From NCBI GenBank assembly GCA_023388965.1, contig JAEWFF010000022.1:1-64000 (forward strand): a stretch of 64,000 nt of DNA, read 5' to 3'. Positions 8,136 through 14,802 of this stretch are shown here, one piece after another. The stretch is from Pseudomonadota bacterium (GTDB lineage Bacteria; Pseudomonadota; Alphaproteobacteria; Rhizobiales; Methylopilaceae). The notes under the pieces are model-generated. The model saw nothing but the letters and a program-made list of their open reading frames with translations, ran no database searches and was not told the DNA's origin. A program made the position numbers and the translations under genes. Position 1 is the stretch's first letter. The number at the start of each line of letters is the position of its first letter.

Positions 8136-8157
8136 GCGGGCGTTGGCCCGCGATGGA
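8136..8157 (+). repeat. Hairpin-GATGGA motif, copy 1
   Basis: Stem GCGGGC/GCCCGC (8136-8141 and 8146-8151) with loop GTTG, followed by GATGGA. The motif and the bases before it (AAGAAGTGACCCT) closely match copy 2 after rpsM; copy 3 lies 65 bases beyond copy 2. It sits in the 131-base rplF-rplR gap, the longest in the spc section. The rest of that gap holds a weak ATCCG/CGGAT inverted repeat and a purine-rich site before rplR. Confidence 0.75.
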
Positions 8158-8260
8158 TTAACCGTCGGAAACGATCCGAGGGCAAAGGAACACAGGACTG
8201 CGATCGGGCCGTATCCGGATAGTTCGGATGCGCCGGTGCAGGGACCGAAGGAAAAGTACG

Positions 8261-8620
8261 ATGGCCAAGAATCTCAAAACTACGACCCGCCGCAAGGCGA
8301 GCGTCCGGCGCAAGATCCGCAAGGTTGCGGAAGCGGGCCGTCCGCGTCTGTCGGTGTTCCGTTCCTCGAAGCACATCTACGCGCAGGTCATCGACGATCT
8401 GAAAGGCCACACTCTGGCCGCCGCGTCTTCGAACGAGAAGGATCTGCGCGGCAAGACGGGCGCCGATACGGCTGCAGCTGCATCGGTCGGAAAGCTGCTC
8501 GCGGAGCGCGCGACCAAGGCCGGCGTCAAGGACGTCGTGTTCGATCGCGGTGCGTACATTTATCACGGGCGGGTCAAGGCGCTCGCCGAGGGTGCCCGCG
8601 AGGGCGGCCTGAACTTCTGA
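8261..8620 (+). CDS. rplR: 50S ribosomal protein L18
   Basis: L18 binds 5S rRNA together with L5. The ATG at 8261 is chosen because it gives the family start MAKNLKTTTRRK and a product of 119 residues, the usual length; GGACCGAAGGAAAAG lies just upstream. The RLSVFRSSKHIYAQVIDD and YHGRVKALAEGAREGGLNF motifs are complete. The 131-base gap before it is unusually long for this cluster and carries the repeated hairpin. Confidence 0.97.
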   Translation: MAKNLKTTTRRKASVRRKIRKVAEAGRPRLSVFRSSKHIYAQVIDDLKGHTLAAASSNEKDLRGKTGADTAAAASVGKLLAERATKAGVKDVVFDRGAYIYHGRVKALAEGAREGGLNF

Positions 8621-8634
8621 GGTAGGAACGAAAC

Positions 8635-9258
8635 ATGGCACAAGAGCCGAAATCTCCGCGCGGCGAGCGCTCGGATCGTGGCGGCCACGGTCGTGGCCGT
8701 GGCGGTGGACGCGATCGCGAAAACCGCGAAGAGCGCGACTCGGAGTTCGTCGACAAGCTTGTTCACATCAATCGCGTTGCGAAGGTTGTGAAGGGCGGCC
8801 GCCGCTTCGGTTTCGCCGCGCTCGTCGTCGTCGGCGACCAGAAAGGCCGTGTCGGCTATGGTCACGGCAAGGCGCGCGAAGTTCCGGAAGCGATCCGCAA
8901 GGCGACCGACGCTGCCAAGCGCGGCATGGTCCGCGTGGCCCTGCGCGAAGGCCGTACGCTGCATCACGATGTTGCCGGGCGCTGGGGCGCCGGCAAGGTC
9001 ATCGTCCGCGCGGCGCCGGCCGGTACCGGCATCATCGCGGGCGGCCCGATGCGCGCCGTGTTCGAAACGCTCGGCGTTCAGGACGTGGTTGCCAAATCGC
9101 TCGGTTCGTCCAATCCGTACAACATGGTCCGTGCGACGTTTGCCGCGCTGAAGGCTGAAGACAGCCCGCGTTCGGTCGCGGCGCGCCGCAGCCTGAAGGT
9201 TTCGCAGCTCCAGGCCCGCCGCCGCGATGTCGGCGCCGAAGAAGCCGCGGACGCCTGA
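8635..9258 (+). CDS. rpsE: 30S ribosomal protein S5 with RG-rich N-terminus
   Basis: S5 lies at the mRNA entry and influences decoding fidelity. The 207-residue product has the double-stranded RNA-binding domain (FVDKLVHINRVAKVVKGGR) and the GTGIIAGGPMRAVFETLGV C-terminal domain. Before them is an extension of about 38 residues rich in Arg and Gly (RGGHGRGRGGGR), longer than in E. coli S5 (167 residues). Extensions of this kind occur in related alphaproteobacteria, but the RGG-like density stands out. It is 14 bases after rplR. Confidence 0.97.
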   Translation: MAQEPKSPRGERSDRGGHGRGRGGGRDRENREERDSEFVDKLVHINRVAKVVKGGRRFGFAALVVVGDQKGRVGYGHGKAREVPEAIRKATDAAKRGMVRVALREGRTLHHDVAGRWGAGKVIVRAAPAGTGIIAGGPMRAVFETLGVQDVVAKSLGSSNPYNMVRATFAALKAEDSPRSVAARRSLKVSQLQARRRDVGAEEAADA

Positions 9259-9271
9259 GGAGTATAGAATC

Positions 9272-9487
9272 ATGGCCAAGAAGCCCGCCGCCAAGGCCGA
9301 GAAGAAATCCGGTCCCTCGATCACGGTCGTACAGACCGGTAGCCCGATCCGCCGTCCGGACGATCAGCGCCAGACGCTGATCGGTCTCGGTCTGAACAAG
9401 ATCGGCCGCAGGAAAACCCTGCCGGACAATCCGGCCATTCGCGGTATGATCGCGAAGGTCGCGCATATGGTGCGCGTCGAGGACTAA
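9272..9487 (+). CDS. rpmD: 50S ribosomal protein L30
   Basis: L30 is a small peripheral large-subunit protein. The ATG at 9272 gives 71 residues with a short Lys/Ala-rich N-terminal extension before the core ITVVQTGSPIRRPDDQR. The core then reads TLIGLGLNKIGRR and ends MVRVED. The upstream frame open to 9227 overlaps rpsE and is not supported; TGAGGAGTATAGA provides a ribosome binding site for the chosen start. A strong hairpin follows the stop. Confidence 0.95.
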   Translation: MAKKPAAKAEKKSGPSITVVQTGSPIRRPDDQRQTLIGLGLNKIGRRKTLPDNPAIRGMIAKVAHMVRVED

Positions 9488-9495
9488 ATCTCTGC

Positions 9496-9515
9496 GGGAT
9501 GGCGCGAGCCATCCC
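9496..9515 (+). terminator. Intra-operon hairpin after rpmD
   Basis: A perfect 8-bp stem GGGATGGC/GCCATCCC (9496-9503 and 9508-9515) closes a GCGA tetraloop of the stable GNRA type and is followed by GTCCTTGTTT. The T run is interrupted, so it is more likely a partial terminator or processing site than a full stop. It lies between rpmD and rplO, where transcription must continue to secY. Confidence 0.6.
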
Positions 9516-9608
9516 GTCCTTGTTTCAAGCCAGAAGCCCCCAATCCTGGCGCGGGGGCATTCTCAAGTGAAGCGCATCGTGCGCGCAGCGAGCCAGACGG
9601 AGCGGAAG

Positions 9609-10100
9609 ATGAAACTCAACGAGATCAAGGACAATGCCGGCTCGGCCAAGAAGCGTATGCGCGTCGGCCGCGGCATCGGTTCGGGCAAGGGCAAGACGGG
9701 CGGCCGCGGCGTCAAGGGCCAGAAGTCCCGCGCGGGCGTTGCCATCAAGGGCTTTGAAGGCGGCCAGATGCCCATTCATCGCCGTCTGCCCAAGCGCGGC
9801 TTCGTCAATCTGTTCCGGGTCGATCTGAACGAGCTGAATCTCGACCGTCTTCAGACCGCGATCGACGCCAAGAAGATCGACATCAAGAACGACATCACCA
9901 ATGAGGTGCTGGTCGAGGCCGGTGTGCTGTCCAAGAAGCGCCAGGGCCTGAAGCTGCTCGGCAAGGGCACGATCACCGCCAAGGCGAATTTCGTCGTCGC
10001 CGCTGCCTCCAAGGCGGCCATCGAGGCCATCGAAAAGGCCGGCGGTTCCGTCAAGGTCGTTCCGGTGAAGAAGCCGGCGGCCGAGGAAGCAAAGGCCTGA
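9609..10100 (+). CDS. rplO: 50S ribosomal protein L15
   Basis: L15 is a late-stage assembly protein rich in glycine near its N-terminus. The ATG at 9609 gives 163 residues starting MKLNEIKDNAGSAKKR, which is the family start; GGAGCGGAAG lies immediately upstream. The GRGIGSGKGKTGGRGVKGQ basic region at about residues 20-40 and the GFEGGQMPIHRRLPKRGF motif are present. It lies 121 bases after rpmD and six before secY. Confidence 0.97.
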   Translation: MKLNEIKDNAGSAKKRMRVGRGIGSGKGKTGGRGVKGQKSRAGVAIKGFEGGQMPIHRRLPKRGFVNLFRVDLNELNLDRLQTAIDAKKIDIKNDITNEVLVEAGVLSKKRQGLKLLGKGTITAKANFVVAAASKAAIEAIEKAGGSVKVVPVKKPAAEEAKA

Positions 10101-10106
10101 ACCTGA

Positions 10107-11441
10107 ATGGCATCGGCAGCTGAACAGCTTGCGGCGAACCTGAATCTCGGGGCCTTTTCCAAGGCCACCGAGCTCAAGAAGCGAATCTGGTTCACGCTGG
10201 GCGCGCTTCTCATCTATCGCCTCGGTACATATATCCCGCTGCCGGGTATCAACCCGGATGCGCTCGCGGACGTATTCCGTCAGCAGAGCCAGGGCATTCT
10301 GGGCATGTTCAACATGTTCTCCGGCGGCGCCGTCGGACGCATGGCGATCTTCGCGCTGAACATCATGCCCTACATCTCGGCCTCGATCATCATGCAGCTC
10401 ATGTCTTCGGTGTCGCCGAAGATCGAGGCGCTGAAGAAAGAGGGCGAGGCCGGCCGCAAGGTCATCAACCAGTATACGCGCTACGGTACGGTGCTGCTGG
10501 CGGCGGTTCAGGCCTATGCGATCGCCATCGGCCTCGAAAGCGCGGCCAATGTCGTGATGGAACCGGGCATGTTCTTCCGGGTCTGCACCGTCATTACGCT
10601 GACCGGCGGCACGATGTTCCTGATGTGGCTCGGCGAGCAGATCACCGCGCGCGGCATCGGCAACGGCATTTCGCTGCTCATTTTCGCGGGCATTGTCGCC
10701 GAGCTTCCGTCCGCGCTGATCGGCATGTTCGAACTCGGCCGCCAGGGCGCGCTGTCGACCCCGATCATTCTCGGTGTCTGCGTCATGGCCATCGCGGTCA
10801 TCGCGTTCATCGTCTTCGTTGAGCGCGCCCAGCGCCGCATCCTGATCCAGTATCCGAAGCGCCAGGTGTCGGCGACCCAGATGGCGGGGGGCGAAAGCTC
10901 CCATCTGCCGCTGAAGCTCAACACGTCGGGCGTCATCCCGCCGATCTTCGCTTCCTCGCTGCTGCTGCTGCCGACCACGGCGGCCGGTTTTGCGGCGTCG
11001 GGCGGCCCGGAATGGCTGACCTTCATCACGACCTATCTCGGCCACGGCCGTCCGCTCTACATGGTCACCTATGTCGGGCTGATCGTGTTCTTCGCGTTCT
11101 TCTACACGGCCATCGTCTTCAACCCGACGGAGACGGCGGACAATCTGAAGAAGTATGGCGGCTTTATCCCCGGCATCCGTCCGGGCGAGCGCACGGCGGA
11201 ATATCTCGATTACGTCCTGACCCGCATCACGGCGGTCGGTGCAGGCTATCTCGCGATCGTCTGTCTCATTCCGGAAATGCTGATCTCCTATGCGGCCGTG
11301 CCGTTCTATTTCGGCGGCACCTCGCTCCTGATCGTAGTTTCGGTGACGATGGATACGGTTTCGCAGATCCAGGGGCACCTCTATGCGGCGCAGTATGAGG
11401 GCCTGATCCAGAAGGCCAAGCTCAGGGGGCAGCGCCGATGA
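10107..11441 (+). CDS. secY: Protein translocase subunit SecY
   Basis: SecY is the channel of the general secretion machine in the inner membrane, working with SecE, SecG, SecA and ribosomes. The 444-residue product shows about ten hydrophobic helices and the expected signatures: RLGTYIPLPGIN near residue 35, GGAVGRMAIFALNIMPYISASI around residue 75, and the cytoplasmic KKYGGFIPGIRPG loop near residue 350. It is co-transcribed with ribosomal genes and its last four bases (ATGA) overlap adk. Confidence 0.98.
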   Translation: MASAAEQLAANLNLGAFSKATELKKRIWFTLGALLIYRLGTYIPLPGINPDALADVFRQQSQGILGMFNMFSGGAVGRMAIFALNIMPYISASIIMQLMSSVSPKIEALKKEGEAGRKVINQYTRYGTVLLAAVQAYAIAIGLESAANVVMEPGMFFRVCTVITLTGGTMFLMWLGEQITARGIGNGISLLIFAGIVAELPSALIGMFELGRQGALSTPIILGVCVMAIAVIAFIVFVERAQRRILIQYPKRQVSATQMAGGESSHLPLKLNTSGVIPPIFASSLLLLPTTAAGFAASGGPEWLTFITTYLGHGRPLYMVTYVGLIVFFAFFYTAIVFNPTETADNLKKYGGFIPGIRPGERTAEYLDYVLTRITAVGAGYLAIVCLIPEMLISYAAVPFYFGGTSLLIVVSVTMDTVSQIQGHLYAAQYEGLIQKAKLRGQRR

Positions 11442-12016
11442 GACTCATTCTTCTGGGCCCTCCGGGGGCCGGCAAGGGCACGCAGGCGCAACGCCTCGTC
11501 GAGCGTCACGAGATCGTCCAGCTTTCGACCGGCGACATGCTGCGCGCCGCGGTTGCGGCCGAAACGGAAATCGGCCTCAAGGCGAAGACCATCATGGACA
11601 GCGGCGAGCTGGTTCCGGACGAGGTCGTGGTCGGCATCGTGTCCGACCGGATCGAGAAGGCCGACGCCAAAAAAGGCTTCATCCTCGACGGCTTTCCGCG
11701 CACGGTGCGGCAGGCCGAAGCTCTCGACGATATGTTGAGAGACAAGGGTTTGAAGCTGGATGCTGTCGTCGAACTCAAGGTCGATGAGGGTATCCTGTTG
11801 TCGCGCATCGAAAAACGGGCAGGGGAAACCCCCGGCGGCCCGCGCGCCGACGACAATGCCGAAGCCCTCAAGAAGCGCCTTGCGGTCTACCGCGAACAGA
11901 CGGCTCCGCTCGCGGACTATTACCAGTCCAAGGGTCTGCTGAAGACAGTTGACGGCATGCAGGACATCGATGAGGTCTCCAAGGCCATCGAGGCGGCGCT
12001 GGGGGTACCGAAATAG
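11438..12016 (+). CDS. adk: Adenylate kinase
   Basis: Adenylate kinase interconverts ATP plus AMP with two ADP. The 192-residue product has the P-loop GPPGAGKGTQ at residues 7-16, the STGDMLRAA AMP-binding segment near residue 30 and DGFPRTVRQAEALD near residue 84. It is the short form: the long LID with zinc-binding cysteines is replaced by a short GETPGGPRADDN loop, as is common in alphaproteobacteria. The ATG overlaps the secY stop. Confidence 0.97.
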   Translation: MRLILLGPPGAGKGTQAQRLVERHEIVQLSTGDMLRAAVAAETEIGLKAKTIMDSGELVPDEVVVGIVSDRIEKADAKKGFILDGFPRTVRQAEALDDMLRDKGLKLDAVVELKVDEGILLSRIEKRAGETPGGPRADDNAEALKKRLAVYREQTAPLADYYQSKGLLKTVDGMQDIDEVSKAIEAALGVPK

Positions 12017-12023
12017 TTGACGG

Positions 12024-12040
12024 GGGGGAGTGAATCCCCC
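12024..12040 (+). other. Hairpin after adk
   Basis: Stem GGGGGA/TCCCCC (12024-12029 and 12035-12040) with loop GTGAA, followed by TATATCCC rather than a T run. It opens the 171-base gap between adk and rpsM, which also contains TTGACA at 12054-12059 without a convincing -10 box at the right distance. It may limit read-through into the rpsM group. Seen directly; role inferred. Confidence 0.45.
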
Positions 12041-12187
12041 TATATCCCGGCACTTGACAGCCGATAGCTTCGCTTCGGTGCCGGTTCCATTTGGGTCCGG
12101 CATCGTTTCGTCTTGTCCGGCCCCGTTTTGGGCAGCCCGGCTGCCAGCCGTATTCAGGCCATCATGGCCGCAAGAAAGGGAACGACA

Positions 12188-12556
12188 GTGGCTCGTATCG
12201 CTGGCGTAAATATTCCGACGAACAAGCGCGTTGTCATTGCGCTGCAGTACATTCACGGCATCGGCGCCAAGAAGGCCCAGGAGATCACCGACAAGGTCGG
12301 CATCCCGGCTGAGCGTCGCGTGAACGAACTCACGGATGCCGAGGTGCTGCAGATTCGCGAGACGATCGATCAGGACCATATGGTCGAGGGCGATCTGCGC
12401 CGTGAAAACGCGATGAACATCAAGCGCCTGATGGACCTCGGCAGCTACCGTGGCCTTCGCCATCGTCGCGGGCTTCCGGTTCGCGGCCAGCGCACGCACA
12501 CCAATGCGCGCACCCGCAAGGGCAAGCCGAAGGCGATTGCCGGCAAGAAGAAGTGA
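12188..12556 (+). CDS. rpsM: 30S ribosomal protein S13
   Basis: S13 links the head to the large subunit and contacts P-site tRNA. I choose the GTG at 12188: it gives the family start ARIAGVNIPTNKR and exactly 122 residues, and AAAGGGA lies seven bases upstream. An in-frame ATG at 12164 would add eight residues. The GIGAKKAQEI helix-hairpin motif and the GLPVRGQRTHTNARTRKG C-terminal tail are intact. Confidence 0.95.
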   Translation: MARIAGVNIPTNKRVVIALQYIHGIGAKKAQEITDKVGIPAERRVNELTDAEVLQIRETIDQDHMVEGDLRRENAMNIKRLMDLGSYRGLRHRRGLPVRGQRTHTNARTRKGKPKAIAGKKK

Positions 12557-12562
12557 CCCTAA

Positions 12563-12584
12563 GCGGCCGATAGGCCGCGATGGA
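12563..12584 (+). repeat. Hairpin-GATGGA motif, copy 2
   Basis: Stem GCGGCC/GGCCGC (12563-12568 and 12573-12578) with loop GATA, followed by GATGGA. Compared with copy 1 the stem base pair changes are compensatory (GGGC/GCCC to GGCC/GGCC), so the structure rather than the exact sequence is kept. It begins seven bases after the rpsM stop. Confidence 0.75.
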
Positions 12585-12589
12585 TTCAT

Positions 12590-12608
12590 CCCCCGGCGTG
12601 ACCGGGGG
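12590..12608 (+). other. Second hairpin in the rpsM-rpsK gap
   Basis: Stem CCCCCGG/CCGGGGG (12590-12596 and 12602-12608) with loop CGTGA. It lies between motif copies 2 and 3, so the 215-base rpsM-rpsK gap holds at least three hairpins in a row. No T tract follows. Confidence 0.6.
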
Positions 12609-12627
12609 ATCTGGTAAAGAGAATGCA

Positions 12628-12649
12628 GCGGGCGTTAGCCCGCGATGGA
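12628..12649 (+). repeat. Hairpin-GATGGA motif, copy 3
   Basis: Stem GCGGGC/GCCCGC (12628-12633 and 12638-12643) with loop GTTA, followed by GATGGA. It differs from copy 1 in the core by one loop base. It lies 65 bases after copy 2 in the same gap; the remaining 120 bases before rpsK show no promoter I can defend. Confidence 0.75.
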
Positions 12650-12771
12650 ATGACCCTCGGGCCGGCCTCGATGGTCCGGAATTCAAGTGTATGGACCTTG
12701 TCCGTACGATCACCTGCTCCCCAGCGCCTGGCATTACGGGCGCGCCCGAAGGATTGAAGGACTAAAGATTT

Positions 12772-13161
12772 ATGGCCAAGGAAACTCAACGCATCCGCCG
12801 CCGCGAACGCAAGAACATCGTCTCCGGCGTCGCCCATGTGAATGCGTCTTTCAACAACACGATGATCACGATCACCGACGTCCAGGGCAATACCGTGTCC
12901 TGGTCCTCCGCCGGTACGATGGGTTTCAAGGGCTCGCGCAAGTCGACGCCCTATGCCGCGCAGGTCGCGGCGGAAGATGCGGCCAAGAAGGCGGCCGAAC
13001 ATGGGATGAGGACGCTTGAGGTTGAGGTACGCGGCCCCGGTTCGGGCCGCGAGTCGGCGCTTCGCGCTCTGCAGGCAGCCGGGTTCACCGTGACGTCGAT
13101 CCGCGACGTGACGCCGATCCCGCACAATGGCTGCCGTCCGCGCAAGCGGCGCCGCGTCTGA
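12772..13161 (+). CDS. rpsK: 30S ribosomal protein S11
   Basis: S11 forms part of the platform near the E site. The 129-residue product has the standard length, with GVAHVNASFNNTMITITD and GRESALRALQAAGF motifs and the PIPHNGCRPRKRRRV C-terminus. The start ATG follows GAAGGATTGAAGGAC. It sits after an unusually long structured gap and before two tandem hairpins. Confidence 0.98.
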   Translation: MAKETQRIRRRERKNIVSGVAHVNASFNNTMITITDVQGNTVSWSSAGTMGFKGSRKSTPYAAQVAAEDAAKKAAEHGMRTLEVEVRGPGSGRESALRALQAAGFTVTSIRDVTPIPHNGCRPRKRRRV

Positions 13162-13175
13162 TTCGTTTTATGCGT

Positions 13176-13219
13176 GGCGGGCCCAAGGCCCGCCTTTTCG
13201 GCGTCCGATCCGGGACGCC
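13176..13219 (+). terminator. Tandem hairpins between rpsK and rpoA
   Basis: The first hairpin, GGCGGGCC/GGCCCGCC (13176-13183 and 13187-13194, loop CAA), is followed by TTTT, so it resembles an intrinsic terminator. The second, GGCGTCC/GGACGCC (13200-13206 and 13213-13219), begins two bases after that T run. Because rpoA and rplQ follow with no visible new promoter, this is probably a partial terminator or processing site that sets RpoA output. Confidence 0.6.
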
Positions 13220-13249
13220 GCGCCACAGTGACCCAAGAAGGTGCCCGCC

Positions 13250-14266
13250 GTGATCCAGAAGAACTGGCAAGACCTCATCAAGCCGAACAAGCTCGACGTT
13301 GCTCCCGGCCGCGATCCTCAGCGTTTCACGACCGTCGTCGCCGAACCGCTGGAGCGTGGCTTCGGCGTAACGCTCGGCAACGCGCTGCGCCGCGTGCTGC
13401 TGTCCTCGCTGCAGGGCGCCGCCGTCACCTCGGTGCAGATCGACGGTGTGCTGCATGAGTTCTCGTCCATTGCCGGCGTCCGCGAGGACGTCACCGACAT
13501 CATCCTGAACATCAAGGACATCGCGATCCGGATGCAGGGCGACGGCCCGAAGCGCATGATGCTGCGCAAGCAGGGCCCCGGCCAGGTGCTCGCCGGCGAC
13601 ATCCAGGTGACGGGCGATATCCAGGTTCTGAACCCCGATCTCGTGCTCGCGACGCTCGACGAGGGCGCGGATGTACGCATGGAGTTCACCGTCAATACCG
13701 GCAAGGGCTATGTGCCGGCCGACCGGAACCGCGCCGAGGATGCGCCCATCGGCCTGATCCCAGTCGATTCGCTGTATTCGCCGGTCCGTCAGGTGTCCTA
13801 CAAGGTCGAGAACACCCGCGAGGGCCAGATTCTCGATTACGATAAGCTGACCATGACGATCGAGACCGACGGATCGATCACGCCGGAAGATGCGCTCGCA
13901 TTTGCCGCGCGCATCCTTCAGGACCAGCTCGAAGTCTTCGTCAATTTCGAGGAGCCCAAGAAGGCCGAGGAGCGCACCGCGATCCCGGAACTGGCCTTCA
14001 ACCCGGCCTTCCTCAAGAAGGTGGACGAACTCGAACTGTCGGTACGTTCGGCCAACTGCCTGAAGAACGACAACATCGTCTATATCGGCGATCTGGTGCA
14101 GAAGACGGAGGCGGAAATGCTCCGCACCCCGAACTTCGGCCGCAAGTCGCTGAACGAGATCAAGGAAGTTTTGGCCCAGATGGGGCTTCACCTCGGCATG
14201 GAAGTGTCGGGCTGGCCGCCTGAGAACATCGAAGAACTGGCCAAGCGCTTCGAAGAACATTACTGA
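13250..14266 (+). CDS. rpoA: RNA polymerase alpha subunit
   Basis: The alpha subunit dimer nucleates RNA polymerase assembly and its C-terminal domain binds UP elements and activators. I choose the GTG at 13250, which gives the family start IQKNWQDLIKPNKL and 338 residues, with AAGAAGG eight bases upstream; a GTG at 13241 would add three residues. The N-terminal domain has the RGFGVTLGNALRRVLLSS motif. The C-terminal domain (from about residue 260) has LELSVRSANCLKND and FGRKSLNEIKEVL. It lies 31 bases before rplQ. Confidence 0.97.
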   Translation: MIQKNWQDLIKPNKLDVAPGRDPQRFTTVVAEPLERGFGVTLGNALRRVLLSSLQGAAVTSVQIDGVLHEFSSIAGVREDVTDIILNIKDIAIRMQGDGPKRMMLRKQGPGQVLAGDIQVTGDIQVLNPDLVLATLDEGADVRMEFTVNTGKGYVPADRNRAEDAPIGLIPVDSLYSPVRQVSYKVENTREGQILDYDKLTMTIETDGSITPEDALAFAARILQDQLEVFVNFEEPKKAEERTAIPELAFNPAFLKKVDELELSVRSANCLKNDNIVYIGDLVQKTEAEMLRTPNFGRKSLNEIKEVLAQMGLHLGMEVSGWPPENIEELAKRFEEHY

Positions 14267-14297
14267 GCGCGCTCGCGAAGCGTGAGGAGAGACTGAG

Positions 14298-14720
14298 ATG
14301 AACCATGGCAAACGCGGTCGCCGGTTTAACCGGACCCAGAGCCATCGCGCCGCGATGCTGCAGAACCTCTGCGTTTCGCTGATCGAGCACGAGCAGATCG
14401 TCACCACGCTGCCGAAGGCCAAGGACCTTCGTCCGGTGGTCGAGAAGCTGATTACGCTCGGCAAGCGCGGCGGCCTTCATGCACGCCGGCAGGCGATTGC
14501 GGAAATCCGCAATGTCGAGGCGGTGAAGAAGCTGTTCGACGTGATCGGCCCGCGCTTCGCGGAACGCAATGGCGGCTATACGCGCATTCTGAAAGCTGGC
14601 TTCCGCTATGGCGACAACGCGCCGGTCGCGGTCATCGAATTCGTCGACCGCGATGTGGATGCGAAGGGCGCCAAGGACCGCGCCCGGGTCGAGGCCGAAG
14701 AGTCGGCGGCTGCTGCCTGA
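14298..14720 (+). CDS. rplQ: 50S ribosomal protein L17
   Basis: L17 is the last gene of the alpha operon and lies near the tunnel exit. The 140-residue product starts MNHGKRGRRFNRTQSHRAAM. It contains the IEHEQIVTTLPKAKDLRPVVEKLITLGK core and GGYTRILKAGFRYGDNAPVAVIEFVD, and ends in a short acidic and alanine-rich tail. GAGGAGAGACTGAG provides a strong ribosome binding site. A terminator follows the stop. Confidence 0.98.
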   Translation: MNHGKRGRRFNRTQSHRAAMLQNLCVSLIEHEQIVTTLPKAKDLRPVVEKLITLGKRGGLHARRQAIAEIRNVEAVKKLFDVIGPRFAERNGGYTRILKAGFRYGDNAPVAVIEFVDRDVDAKGAKDRARVEAEESAAAA

Positions 14721-14745
14721 GTTCGGCTGTAAATACGAAGTTTGG

Positions 14746-14772
14746 AAAGCGGCCTTTCGGGGCCGCTTTTTC
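14746..14772 (+). terminator. Terminator of the ribosomal protein super-operon
   Basis: A 9-bp stem AAAGCGGCC/GGCCGCTTT (14746-14754 and 14761-14769) with loop TTTCGG is followed by further T residues. It ends the run of rightward genes from tuf and lies 31 bases before the end of the leftward M48 gene. Confidence 0.9.
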
Positions 14773-14802
14773 ATTTGCGGTGTAGTCTTTGCTCGCGGCG
14801 AA

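Noticed and set aside
9525..11378. A leftward open frame of about 617 codons.
   Set aside because: It is antisense to rplO and secY and is composed of Arg/Asp/Gly-rich low-complexity sequence with no domain.
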